Shown here piece by piece: positions 22,054-34,726 of a stretch of 64,000 nt of DNA. The number at the start of each line of letters is the position of its first letter. Within the stretch, counting starts at the first letter, position 1. Location: positions 806,001-870,000 of the forward strand of contig OX637795.1 in the NCBI GenBank assembly GCA_951802425.1, given 5' to 3'. The translations under genes and the position numbers were made by a program. The stretch comes from Clavaria fumosa (taxonomy: Eukaryota; Basidiomycota; Agaricomycetes; Agaricales; Clavariaceae). Below the pieces are notes generated by a model. It was not told where the DNA came from, did not search any database, and saw only the letters and a program-made list of their open reading frames with translations.

Positions 22054-25000
22054 TTGGAGTTCCGGGTGTTGGGAAGGCACTTGGATTATACAGTACTGAG
22101 CGCTCGGTATGGTAATGAAATTAATATATAGGTGTAGATGGCATATACCAATATTCGCTTTTACAATGTTCTGTAATTACTGTACAATCTGTATGGGGTG
22201 ACTGAGTAGGACAGAGTGTATACAGCTCATAGGTTGTTGAGTCATGCAAATATTGTTGGTCAGGTGTCAATTGGATTGATGATGGAGACTGAATTTATTC
22301 TCTGATGTGTTGAGGCATAGACTGTGAGAATAAGTTTTCCATGGCCATTGTGTTATAGCTGTTTTCAGCACACTTGGCAGACTGGACAAAATGCACAAAT
22401 TTAGAAGATGAATATGAGGTAAGACTTATATAGACAATGTCATATTGGGGCTAAGCACCATTGCTGACATGTTGGCAGCCAGCAGGCTAATATCACACAC
22501 TGCTGTGGCAGACCTGAATCAGTGGGTCCAGGAGGGGCATAATCCATGCCACTATTGAAAGTTGTGGTGTTATTCTAAAGGTGCACTAGGCCATCTTTAC
22601 CTTTGTTCAAGTCTCATGCTCAGGTTTGACTAAGGAGAGGGCAGAAATTACTGAAATTCCAAGGTGAGGTTCTACCTACTTTGTACACCCTATTATATAC
22701 TGAGGCTCTGGTATCCATGGTTCTGATAATACAAGGGAACTACAGGAGAACAAGGTAACTATTCAAGAACTGGGTAGCTATGTGAGAACAAGGTAGCTAC
22801 ATCTGTATCCAGCATAGCAAGTGAGGTGTGGCAACTGAGGTGTGAGCCCATGTGAAGTCCCTAGCACCCAAGGTACATCTACCTTAGAGCAGAAGTAGGT
22901 TCCAACTCAGGGCACTCAAAGGTAGGAGTCCTCTGCAAGCCCCTTGGATCTCCACCATTTCTGGGTTCACCTGCAGTATTTGCTCTTGTTGCTCAAGAAC
23001 CATCTCAAGGTACTCTATGTATGCCTGCATTTCCTTCAATGCTAATTGTGAATTGATCCATCATCTCCCAGATGATCTTGGCATCCTCTGGGTATAGCAT
23101 AATCACCAGCAGAGGCATTCTGTTGACTGTGAGAACTTCCAGCAGTCAGGATTCAAAGCCCTGCTTAAGGGCATTGGTCTCTGGGGTGGGCAGCAGGGTG
23201 GAGCATAGTAGGGGGCTTGACATGTGGGGTTTGGTTATTTGGGGTGTGGGGCATTTTGTTCATGGTGTTAGAAGAGAGGGAGGCCAGATGAGGAGCACTT
23301 TGGTACATTGTGTTTCACTTATGCTTCCTTTTGTCCTTTTGTTTGTCCTTGTTCCTTTTCAAGGGCACATTCTCTCAAGAACTTGAATTGGGAGGGAGAT
23401 AAAAATAGTAAATACATATATGGCAAGAATTCATGCCTTATGCAATTATTTGAGTATTTTACTATGATTTTATATGCATTATTTATTTATTTATCTCAAA
23501 ATTACTGTATTTAGTAGATCCAAGTAATCTGATTCCATAGGGGCATCAGGGTAGAAATCTCTTCTTATGTGGCTATCAAAGTATCTGCTCCAATACTTGT
23601 CTTCTCCAAAGTCCAATATGGCTACAAGCCACTCCTCAGTAATGTCATCATTATGTGTTGGGTATGCCAGGGTGATTCTCTTGTTGTTCTGTTACACATG
23701 ACAGGCAGGGGTTTTTGAGAAAATGGCTAGGCCAACTGGGGTGAACAGGGTTGAGGTAGCCAAGTGGTGGATTTTGAAATTGTGTCAGCTCAGGTCCCTC
23801 ATGAAGACAGTAAGGGGGGAAGAACTCAATTTCAATGAGAGAAACTACAACTATTACATGAATGATATATATACTGAGGAAGGGGGCAGTGCAGAATGTG
23901 AGTCATGAGGAAGGGAATGAGGCTATGCATACTGAGTTGTGAGGAGTCAGAGAGGTGTACTAGGGCAAAAGGAATACTAAATAAGGAAGGTGGTGGCAAG
24001 ACATGGATAAGGAGTGGCAACAGGGAGAATACTTGGCATGGGCTTGGCTGCCTGAGGGGAGACCTCAGCTAGTCCTGATTAGGATAGATTGCTTGGTGGG
24101 AGCTGTCAGTCCCACTGTCTTGGATCTGCCTCCATCACAAATACCAAAGTGTGGGAAAGACTGTGAAGCATGGGTAGAATCACATGACAGGCACCTCTAG
24201 TGATGCTATTGATGCTGGTGTGGGGTCATGGACAGGCAGTAAAGGTTGTGAGCAGTCACATGACTTCACTCTCACTTCTCATTGCTGGTCTTCAGAGCAT
24301 ATGATCCTGATATATGAACAAACTTAAGTATGTAATATCTCATTGTTGGGTATTGTTGGTTGGTTGGGTATTAAAGCAAGGTGTAAAGGGATGAAATAGT
24401 GAAGATGACAATGGGAATTCTTTGGTTAATTACCCTTGCATGGGATATTGATTCTTGTGTCATTCTATTTCTATTTGCTGCCCACAATAGCAATGCCTTG
24501 TAGAATGTTAGGATTGTCTTCATATTTTTTTACAGGAAAATGTGCAACCAGAAGCTCAATTGGGACATTGAGCTTACCTAGTAATAAAATTTGAGGTTCC
24601 TATTTGGGTTTACCTTACTTGAATATTATTATTCACAGGTAGCAAACTTGTTTTCATAACAAGTGCTCATTGCTGAATAGTGGAAAACTCATGGATCTGG
24701 GTCCCATGTAGGTCAAGTGACTCATGAATCTGAGTATCATTGTCAAAGGTGTGTTGACTTGTGTGTACAGATCTGGATCACCAATGGATGAACTTGTATC
24801 ATGCCTTAATCTTGGATTTGCCTCCATGATGAAAACTAAAGTATGAGAAGATTATGAAGGCACCTGTACTGGCCACATAACAAAGCCCAGAAGCTCTGCC
24901 TGCAAGTACTGGTTCTCATGGAATGTTGGAGATAGATCACTCTCAATAATGACATCATGAGCCATCACTAGATTGCTGTGAGTCTGAGTGATTGGTCATC

Positions 25001-25210
25001 ACTGTCAGCTGACAATCCACACCATACCTCAGAAATCCCACATTGAGGTGGTATTTAGAGGAGCAACAAAGTGTATCACAAAAAGGTTATTCTGGCCATC
25101 ACAGAAGGTTTTGCTCCAAATAGATGCAAGAACAGTCAAACTAACATCAGGGGTCACAGTATCTTACAAGGTTTCAACTTACATCAATGTCTTGATCAAA
25201 CTTCACTTTA
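22054..25210. other. 3.1 kb gene-poor AT-rich region
   Basis: No confident gene. Minus strand about 22920-23070 reads an open helical stretch containing EMQAYIEYLEMVLEQQEQIL, which looks like a coiled-coil remnant but is interrupted on both sides. Short diverged repeats occur, for example near 24115-24170 and 24800-24860 (shared CTTGGATyTGCCTCCAT). Probably old transposon or gene debris. Confidence 0.45.
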
Positions 25211-28200
25211 CTATGCATCAACACCAGCACCCTTGTCAAGGAGCAGCTGCACAATTGCATTATGACCATTGTTTGATGCAGCCTGAAGGGCATTGCCATA
25301 AAATCCCCCTTGTGCATTGACATCAGCACCCTTGTCAAGGAGCAGTTGCACAACTTCATTACAATGATTGTTTGATGCAGCCTGAAGGGCATTGCCATAA
25401 AATCCCCCTTGTGCATTGACATCAGCACCCTTGTCAAAGAGCAGCTGCACAACCTCAATATGACCATTGTTTGATGCAGCCTGAAGGGCATTGCCATAAT
25501 ATCCCCCTTGTGTATTGACATCAGCACCCTTGTCAAGGAGCAGCTGCACAACTTCAATATGACCATTGTTTGATGCAGCCTCAAGGGCATTGCCATAATA
25601 TCCCCCTTGTTCATTGACATCAGCACCCTTGTCAAAGAGCAGCTGCACAACCTCAATATGACCATTGTTTGATGCAGCCTGAAGGGCATTGCCATAATAT
25701 CCCCCTTGTGTATTGACATCAGCACCCTTGTCAAGGAGCAGCTGCACAACTTCAATATGACCATTGTTTGATGCAGCCTCAAGGGCATTGCCATAATATC
25801 CCCCTTGTTCATTGACATCAGCACCCTTGTCAAAGAGCAGCTGCACAACCTCAATATGACCATTGTTTGATGCAGCCTGAAGGGCATTGCCATATTCTCC
25901 CCCTTGTGTATTGACATCAGCACCCTTGTCAAGGAGCAGCTGCACAACTTCAATATGACCATTGTTTGATGCAGCCTCAAGGGCATTGCCATAATATCCC
26001 CCTTGTTCATTGACATCAGCACCCTTGTCAAAGAGCAGCTGCACAACCTCAATATGACCATTGTTTGATGCAGCCTGAAGGGCATTGCCATATTCTCCCC
26101 CTTGTGTATTGACATCAGCACCCTTGTCAAGGAGCAGCTGCACAACTTCAATATGACCATTGTTTGATGCAGCCTCAAGGGCATTGCCATAAAATTCCCC
26201 TTGTGCATTGACATCAGCACCCTTGTCAAGGAGCAGCTGCACAACTTCAATATGACCATTCTTTGATGCAGCCTCAAGGGCATTGCCATAATATCCCCCT
26301 TGTGCATTGACATCAGCACCCTTGTCAAGGAGCAGCTGCACAACTTCATTATGACCATTGTTTGATGCAGCCTGAAGGGCATTGCCATAATATCCCCCTT
26401 GTGCATTGACATCAGCACCCTTGTCAAAGAGCAGCTGCACAACCTCAATATGACCATTGTTTGATGCAGCCTGAAGGGCATTGCCATAATATCCCCCTTG
26501 TGTATTGACATCAGCACCCTTGTCAAGGAGCAGCTGCACAACTTCAATATGACCATTGTTTGATGCAGCCTCAAGGGCATTGCCATAATATCCCCCTTGT
26601 TCATTGACATCAGCACCCTTGTCAAAGAGCAGCTGCACAACCTCAATATGACCATTGTTTGATGCAGCCTGAAGGGCATTGCCATATTCTCCCCCTTGTG
26701 TATTGACATCAGCACCCTTGTCAAGGAGCAGCTGCACAACCTCAATATGACCATTGTTTGATGCAGCCTCAAGGGCATTGCCATATTCTCCCCCTTGTGC
26801 ATTGACATCAGCACCCTTGTCAAGGAGCAGCTGCACAACTTCAATATGACCATTCTTTGATGCAGCCTCAAGGGCATTGCCATAATATCCCCCTTGTGCA
26901 TTGACATCAGCACCCTTGTCAAGGAGCAGCTGCACAACTTCATTATGACCATTGTTTGATGCAGCCCAAAGGGCATTGCCATAAAATTCCCCTTGTGCAT
27001 TGACATCAGCACCCTTGTCAAGGAGCAGCTGCACAACTTCATTATGACCATTGTTTGATGCAGCCTGAAGGGCATTGCCATAAAATCCCCCTTGTGCATT
27101 GACATCAGCACCCTTGTCAAGGAGCAGCTGCACAACTTCATTATGACCATTCTTTGATGCAGCCTGAAGGGCATTGCCATATTCTCCCCCTTGTGCATTG
27201 ACATCAGCACCCTTGTCAAGGAGCAGCTGCACAACTTCATTATGACCATTCTTTGATGCAGCCCAAAGGGCATTGCCATAAAATTCCCCTTGTGCATTGA
27301 CATCAGCACCCTTGTCAAGGAGCAGCTGCACAACTTCAATATGACCATTGTTTGATGCAGCCTGAAGGGCATTGCCATATTCTCCCCCTTGTGCATTGAC
27401 ATCAGCACCCTTGTCAAGGAGCAGCTGCACAACTTCATTATGACCATTGTTTGATGCAGCCTGAAGGGCATTGCCATATTCTCCCCCTTGTGCATTGACA
27501 TCAGCACCCTTGTCATGGAGCAGCTGCACAACTTCATTATGACCATTGTTTGATGCAGCCTGAAGGGCATTGCCATAAAATCCCCCTTGTGCATTGACAT
27601 CAGCACCCTTGTCAAGGAGCAGCTGCACAACTTCATTATGACCATTGCTTGATGCAGCCTGAAGGGCATTGCCATATTCTTCCCCTTGTGCATTGACATC
27701 AGCACCCTTGTCAAGGAGCAGCTGCACAACTTCATTATGACCATTCTTTGATGCAGCCCAAAGGGCATTGCCATAAAATTCCCCTTGTGCATTGACATCA
27801 GCACCCTTGTCAAGGAGCAGCTGCACAACTTCATTATGACCATTGTTTGATGCAGCCTGAAGGGCATTGCCATATTCTCCCCCTTGTGCATTGACATCAG
27901 CACCCTTGTCAAGGAGCAGCTGCACAACTTCATTATGACCATTGTTTGATGCAGCCTGAAGGGCATTGCCATATTCTCCCCCTTGTGCATTGACATCAGC
28001 ACCCTTGTCAAGGAGCAGCTGCACAACTTCAATATGACCATTGTTTGATGCAGCCTGAAGGGCATTGCCATAATATCCCCCTTGTGCATTGACATCAGCA
28101 CCCTTGTCAAAGAGCAGCTGCACAACTTCATTATGACCATTGTTTGATGCAGCCTGAAGGGCATTGCCATAAAATCCCCCTTGTGCATTGACATCAGCAC

Positions 28201-31200
28201 CCTTGTCAAGGAGGAGCTGCACAACTTCATTATGACCATTTTTTGATGCAGCCCAAAGGGCATTGCCATAATATCCCCCCTGTGCATTGACATCAGCACC
28301 CTTGTCAAGGAGCAGCTGCACAACTTCATTATGACCATTGTTTGATGCAGCCTGAAGGGCATTGCCATATTCTCCCCCTTGTGCATTGACATCAGCACCC
28401 TTGTCAAGGAGCAGCTGCACAACTTCAATATGACCATTGTTTGATGCAGCCTGAAGGGCATTGCCATAATATCCCCCTTGTGCATTGACATCAGCACCCT
28501 TGTCAAAGAGCAGCTGCACAACTTCAATATGACCATTCTTTGATGCAGCCTCAAGGGCATTGCCATAATATCCCCCTTGTGCATTGACATCAGCACCCTT
28601 GTCAAGGAGCAGCTGCACAACTTCATTATGACCATTGTTTGATGCAGCCCAAAGGGCATTGCCATAAAATTCCCCTTGTGCATTGACATCAGCACCCTTG
28701 TCAAGGAGCAGCTGCACAACTTCATTATGACCATTGTTTGATGCAGCCTGAAGGGCATTGCCATAAAATCCCCCTTGTGCATTGACATCAGCACCCTTGT
28801 CAAGGAGCAGCTGCACAACTTCATTATGACCATTCTTTGATGCAGCCTGAAGGGCATTGCCATATTCTCCCCCTTGTGCATTGACATCAGCACCCTTGTC
28901 AAGGAGCAGCTGCACAACTTCATTATGACCATTCTTTGATGCAGCCCAAAGGGCATTGCCATAAAATTCCCCTTGTGCATTGACATCAGCACCCTTGTCA
29001 AGGAGCAGCTGCACAACTTCAATATGACCATTGTTTGATGCAGCCTGAAGGGCATTGCCATATTCTCCCCCTTGTGCATTGACATCAGCACCCTTGTCAA
29101 GGAGCAGCTGCACAACTTCATTATGACCATTGTTTGATGCAGCCTGAAGGGCATTGCCATATTCTCCCCCTTGTGCATTGACATCAGCACCCTTGTCATG
29201 GAGCAGCTGCACAACTTCATTATGACCATTGTTTGATGCAGCCTGAAGGGCATTGCCATAAAATCCCCCTTGTGCATTGACATCAGCACCCTTGTCAAGG
29301 AGCAGCTGCACAACTTCATTATGACCATTGCTTGATGCAGCCTGAAGGGCATTGCCATATTCTTCCCCTTGTGCATTGACATCAGCACCCTTGTCAAGGA
29401 GCAGCTGCACAACTTCATTATGACCATTCTTTGATGCAGCCCAAAGGGCATTGCCATAAAATTCCCCTTGTGCATTGACATCAGCACCCTTGTCAAGGAG
29501 CAGCTGCACAACTTCATTATGACCATTGTTTGATGCAGCCTGAAGGGCATTGCCATATTCTCCCCCTTGTGCATTGACATCAGCACCCTTGTCAAGGAGC
29601 AGCTGCACAACTTCATTATGACCATTGTTTGATGCAGCCTGAAGGGCATTGCCATATTCTCCCCCTTGTGCATTGACATCAGCACCCTTGTCAAGGAGCA
29701 GCTGCACAACTTCAATATGACCATTGTTTGATGCAGCCTGAAGGGCATTGCCATAATATCCCCCTTGTGCATTGACATCAGCACCCTTGTCAAAGAGCAG
29801 CTGCACAACTTCATTATGACCATTGTTTGATGCAGCCTGAAGGGCATTGCCATAAAATCCCCCTTGTGCATTGACATCAGCACCCTTGTCAAGGAGGAGC
29901 TGCACAACTTCATTATGACCATTTTTTGATGCAGCCCAAAGGGCATTGCCATAATATCCCCCCTGTGCATTGACATCAGCACCCTTGTCAAGGAGCAGCT
30001 GCACAACTTCATTATGACCATTGTTTGATGCAGCCTGAAGGGCATTGCCATATTCTCCCCCTTGTGCATTGACATCAGCACCCTTGTCAAGGAGCAGCTG
30101 CACAACTTCACTACAACCATTCTTTGATGCAGCCTGAAGGGCATTGCCATATTCTTCCCCTTGTGCATTGACATCAGCACCCTTGTCAAGGAGCAGCTGC
30201 ACAACTTCATTATGACCATTGTTTGATGCAGCCCAAAGGGCATTGCCATATTCTCCCCCTTGTGCATTGACATCAGCACCCTTGTCAAGGAGCAGCTGCA
30301 CAACTTCATTATGACCATTGTTTGATGCAGCCTGAAGGGCATTGCCATAATATCCCCCTTGTGCATTGACATCAGCAGCTTTCTCAACAATCAACCATTC
30401 CACTATTCCTGGCAGCCCAGCAAGTGATGCATAATAAAGGGTGGAAGGCATTGTGTCTGATTGGTGTTTCAGGTTTCTTGTCCAGTCAGGCCAATACTTG
30501 TCCAGATTATGAAGCCTGATCCAATTCACATATTGTGTGCTATTTGGCTGAAGAAGAGTCCTCATTTGGCACTGGACATCCAGATTACTAGCAGCATCTT
30601 CACATTGCACATGTCTAACCCAATATTGAGCAGCATAGAAGGCCAGGGGGAAATGTTGGATAGTATTGACATTTAAGCTGTCAATATCATTGAATTGCAG
30701 AAGGTAGGCTAGGCATGTCTTTGATATCAGCAGGTGGGCAGAACTTGGGCTGACACTGTACTTTGAAACATTACTCATTTTAATGCGCTTTGATATCAGA
30801 TACTCCTTAACAGAGAAGTGTGATAATTGGACCTTTGCACTTGGCCCTGATGAAGAGACATTGACCAAACTGGAGCAGATGGCTATGATGTCTTGGGGGT
30901 CTTGCAGCTGGTCATCAGGGTCAAACAGAGCAACATTCTCAGTATTAACTCCCAATGCTGCAATGAGCTCCTCCAGTGACATTGGACACATGGAGAAAGC
31001 AAGCCATTGCAAGATTTTCAAGACATCATTATAATCTGCCTCATGGATGCTGAGCAGTATATGTTCATAGGTCTTGTCCAATGTCTCTGGTAATCCCTCC
31101 AAGGTGTTCTTGAGTGCAGTCAAGGTATGCCTGCATTTCTTCAGTTCCTCCAGTTGACATGCAACTAACCGGAACCTTGAAACATTGTCAATGCTCTGTC

Positions 31201-33293
31201 TTTATTATACCATTTACAATACTCACATTCCATTTGCATGTCCCTTCAGATTTTCTTCAACCAGATTTCTACCCTGCTCACTCACCCACCCCAGCCTCCT
31301 ATCATTCTTCAATTGATGTTGGAGATACATCTGGATGTCTTGATCAATGAACTTGGAGTGAAGTTCAATCTTATGGGAAACCAGAGGGTTGAAACAGGCG
31401 TCAATGTCTGCCTCCCTGCGACTAGTGACCCACAGATGCATGTTGCCAAGCTTCCAACACACAAGATGTTCTATAAACATCAAAACCCGACTCCGTTCTT
31501 CTGGGTTGCTACACTCATCAAGAGCATCGACAATGATATAAACACGCTTGAACAGCTGCAGCATTTCTTTGAGTGTCGAGATAAGGCTATCTTCATGTGG
31601 CTGCTGGCCACCATTGTAATTCTGAGAATAAAGCCGAGCTAAAGGAGGTGGGACTGTTGTGCATTGATAAGAGAGTCTTGTGAGCAGTGAACAGAGGAAA
31701 CCCTTGAACTGCTGCTTTGCTCCGTCATTGAAGTCAAAGTAAAAATATCCCATCACAACGGAGTCAATGCAGCAATCATGCTGGATATCTTCAATAACAG
31801 TTGAGCTGCACACATCATCAGTCGGAATTCAACCCCAATTAGCCAGGTTTACCATAAAATGCTTTTCCCACACCCGGCTGCATGCTTGATCAGAACCTGC
31901 GAGCACCACAGCTGATGAAAGACATACGAATTCCATGAAGCCAGACAAACGAGTCAGGCGTATCTTTCCAGTCTGTATACTCATCTTTTCTCAAAATCCA
32001 CTCCCCAGTTCCACCTTGATGCATCCCACGAGCTTTGGTATGGTTGAAGGATGGGTCAGGTGCCGCCAGCCACAAATGAATCTTCGAGCGAAGTTCAGCA
32101 TCTAAAAGACAGGTCAAACATCAGGTAAGAGTTAAATCCCAAATGGAACAAACCCCTCGGTGCATCCACTGCTGCCTTAATTTCCAGTACGGACTCCTTG
32201 ACTTCTAATACTGACTCCGTAATGTTATCGAGTTTGACCCCTTGCTGTTCTGAGCCACATTGATAAATACTTGAGCATAGAAACAGATGATAGGTGACAG
32301 TCCTCCTACTCACCATTGGCAACCACCACTTCGTGATAGATAGTGTCCAGCATGTCCTTTAGAGTCTCCGCTTGATCTTGACCAGCTATAATACAGTCAG
32401 ATGTCTCAGTGATGCGAAAAGAATGCATTAAGTACATCTCATCATTGCTGCCAGTTTCCCCAGTATCTCGTTGGAGACTGACAGCGTTATAGTCGAGACC
32501 ATTCGATCTTCCTGCATTGTCAACTGCTCTAGTTTGGCCATTGCCTCCTGAACATCCGTATTTTTGCCAATCAGAGACTTGAAGTAACGGCCTTAAAGAT
32601 CGTTCAATCACATTGCAAACACTGCAAATACAGACTCGACGGTCTCACCCAGTCGTCCCTCTCTCATCAACATTGTTGCCAGCCCGATGATCGAGAGTAA
32701 TTGGGCCAGGATCTTCACAATGATCCCCTTCACTGGTCGTGAGATTTCGTGGTCAAGGTGAACTTTGACTTGGTTCAAAAAGTTATCGAGACTCTGGAAT
32801 ATATCGACAATCGAGTCATAGTCCGAGCTGACATTCTTGGCCGTCTACATCAAGCAGGATTGTCATAAAACAAACATTTTTGATTGGAGCAGCACACGGA
32901 GACACACCTGAAGCAACACTATGACGGCGCCAGATATCGCCTTTGCGGGTGGAAATGGCTAGCCGGCAACATGTGAGTTCACGTACGAATCTATCCAAAT
33001 GGGATGCGCACAACGCTGATGATGGTTGCTGCCGTCTCCGAGAATGATCGTACGAGACAAAGGATGGGTTCCAAAGCATTCCGTACTCTTCTTCCCTGTT
33101 TGCGATATGCTTCAAATTCCTTCTGACGCTTATCGATCAAGGCGAGAACATCATCTGGGGAATTGGCATCCTTGAGCGTCTCCGAAAGGTTGGCGACACT
33201 GGCGCGTGTGTCGGACTGGTACTGGTCGACAGCGGCTTTCCAAATGTCGACAAACTGGCGATCCGCCAGTTGGGATTCTTGAATATCAGGCAT
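25211..33293 (-). CDS. NLR/STAND protein: N-terminal helical domain, NACHT, long ankyrin array
   Basis: Fungal NLR-type proteins sense non-self or damage and can trigger programmed cell death. Start MPDIQESQLADRQFVDIW at 33293. The N-terminal module spans several exons (ETLKDANSPDDVLALIDKRQ; AKAISGAVIVLLQ; DYDSIVDIFQSLDNFLNQVK; GIIVKILAQLLSIIGLATM), matching the fungal STAND N-terminal (goodbye-like) pattern. Then IHLWLAAPDPSFNHTKARG, DSFVWLHGI, and after an intron PGCGKSIL (Walker A, about 31855), VYIIVDALDEC (Walker B, about 31530), LWVTSRRE, and the winged-helix-like region TLEGLPETLDKTYEHILLSI. From about 30370 to the stop at 25211 follows an intronless array of about 52 ankyrin repeats (consensus NALQAASNNGHNEVVQLLLD). 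All introns lie 5' of the array. Motifs are intact, so it is likely functional. No effector enzyme domain is recognised at the N-terminus. Confidence 0.88.
26824..28417 (-). repeat. Block duplication inside the ankyrin array, copy A
   Basis: Rare variants recur at an offset of about 1683 bp (17 x 99): a GTCATGGAG variant near 27512 and 29196, ATTGCTTGATG near 27646 and 29329, and AAGGAGGAGC near 28207 and 29890. Agreement starts near 26824/28507 and stops near 28417/30100, where the variant codons diverge. Confidence 0.85.
28507..30100 (-). repeat. Block duplication inside the ankyrin array, copy B
   Basis: Second copy of the roughly 1.6-kb block, shifted by 17 repeat units from copy A and sharing all its rare variants. 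This shows a recent duplication by unequal exchange. Confidence 0.85.
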
Positions 33294-33682
33294 GAGGTCT
33301 GTCGAGCAAGAGGTGTGTTGAGAAGCGACGCTGTAGCGTCAAAGATAAGGACAACGAGACGGCTGCAATTGCTGCTGACTAAAATTCGAGCCATATATAG
33401 AAATCTTTGGGATTGGTCAGAGTGAAGATATTCGTTGTTCATTCTTAGACTGCTCAGAGTCAATAACATCGCGGAGTCAGCTATGGACATAACACGGTTC
33501 AGACGTCAGGTCGATCCCTTGCACGTACATTGCAGTGCACTATTGTTTGTGTACAGCAGCAGTGTTGACAGCTCGAAAGTATTTATGACTATCAGTCACA
33601 CTGAAACACGAGTGTCCAACAAAATCAAACTATCGACCAAGCGGCCAGCGATTGGAAAATGCTGTTGAGAATTTATGCACTC
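33294..33682. other. 5' region of the NLR gene
   Basis: About 390 bp upstream of the NLR start. No clear TATA box or gene. An open plus-strand stretch at 33435-33668 shows no motif. Confidence 0.4.
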
Positions 33683-33824
33683 GACATGCGACTTAACGGG
33701 GTGCGACAGAGACGAGTGGCTCGGATTTGAGGGCGCAATGCGCAGCTGTGGATTTATGCACCCGACTGCGTTTGCGACATGCGACTTAACGGGGTGCGAC
33801 AGAGACGAGTGGCTCGGATTCGGA
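33683..33824 (+). repeat. Direct repeat, about 49 bp, 93 bp apart
   Basis: GACATGCGACTTAACGGGGT begins at 33683 and again at 33776, followed in both by the same GCGACAGAGACGAGTGGCTC stretch. The word GATTTATGCACyCGAC also recurs. The repeat sits directly before the hydrolase-like fragment and may mark its rearranged 5' border. Confidence 0.85.
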
Positions 33825-33889
33825 GTGATCAGATCTATCAGAATCCGCGCAACACATTTGTCCTGCGGCTCTGGTGCGACCAAGTTTGA

Positions 33890-34726
33890 CAGAAGGTGGT
33901 GCGGGGCAACGCCCTCTTCAGATTCGCCAGCTCGCGTCCGGGCCGGGACGCCCCCCTCTGGCCCAAGGTCGTCGCGTGCATCGCGTTCGACACCACGGTG
34001 CGTGCCCCCCCAACGGCACTCATAGGCCCAGCGTGCACGCGATAACGACGACGCAGTTCCCTCGGAATTGACCCCGACTTGTTCCGGAACGCCGCCTACG
34101 CCCACGACGTCGCCTTCGCCGTCCGCCCCCTTGGGCTGGGGCGAGGCTGCGCTCGCGCCCTCCTCGCGAGCACCGCCGCCGGGGCGACCTACCAGAAACG
34201 TGCGGACCTCACGTCAGGATACGGCTGGATCACGGACCACCTCCAGTACGTCGGCCATCTCTGGGACGAGATGGCGCTGAAGTGGAGCGTCGAGCGGCTC
34301 GTCGGCGTCGAGTTCAGAAATTGAGTCGCCCCACAAGGTGTGTGTATAGGAAAAATACGCGCGAGATCTTGAGCCGCTACCGCGCTAGTCTCTACATGTC
34401 CATCCCACCAACCATCGCCCCTGCGACAGCGCACCGAACAGACCTTCGTGCTGCTCCCGCCGCACGGGTCCCCCCTTTCTGCGCACTTCGTGCCGGCGTC
34501 TAACACGCTTGCGTCGGACGAGATTCGGGCACACACGGGCATGTTCGACGCCGCCACCAACGACGTGTACTACCGGCTGGGCCTCAAGACCGCGCGGTTC
34601 ATACGAAAGGCGGTGGTGCTCGGGCGCGGTGCCGTAGAGTCGGGTTCGCAAGCTATGGCAAGGAATCAGGCCGGGGACGCCCCAGCAGAGACGCAGGACG
34701 GGGCAGGTGTGAATGTGCATTCGTAG
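33890..34726 (+). pseudogene. Alpha/beta-hydrolase-like (putative lipase) C-terminal fragment
   Basis: Exon-like pieces: WPKVVACIAFDTTVRAPP (about 33960-34010), FRNAAYAHDVAFAVRPLG (about 34080), GATYQKRADLTSGYGWITDH and VGHLWDEMALKWSVERLV (about 34180-34305), then EQTFVLLPPHGSPLSAHF and LASDEIRAHTGMFDAATNDV with YYRLGLKTARFIRKAVVLG (34440-34620), ending at 34726. The order resembles the C-terminal half of fungal DUF676-type or related hydrolases; the name is tentative. The N-terminal part with the nucleophile elbow is missing, replaced by a direct repeat. I therefore call it a 5'-truncated fragment. Confidence 0.45.

Larger units (their letters stand above)
25211..30372 (-). repeat. Ankyrin-coding minisatellite, 99-bp unit, about 52 copies
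   Basis: Each unit encodes 33 residues and nearly all units are almost identical, including synonymous sites. Variation is confined to a few codons: the residues after AQG (GY, GE, GF, EF, EE), the one after NAL (Q, W, E), the one before NG (N, K, S), the one after GH (N, I) and one Leu in QLLL (L, F, H). A two-unit (198-bp) super-period is visible between about 25440 and 26700, where ALQ/LLF units alternate with ALE/LLL units. Confidence 0.95.

Noticed and set aside
25211..30372. CRISPR-like array
   Set aside because: Regular repeats, but without unique spacers; the units encode ankyrin repeats in a eukaryotic gene.
25174..30390. Second very long minus-strand ORF (1738 codons) in another frame of the ankyrin array
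   Set aside because: A 99-bp unit is a multiple of three, so a frame without stop in one unit is open in all. The product (MSMHKGDIMAMPF repeats) resembles no fold, and the ankyrin frame is the one linked to NACHT.
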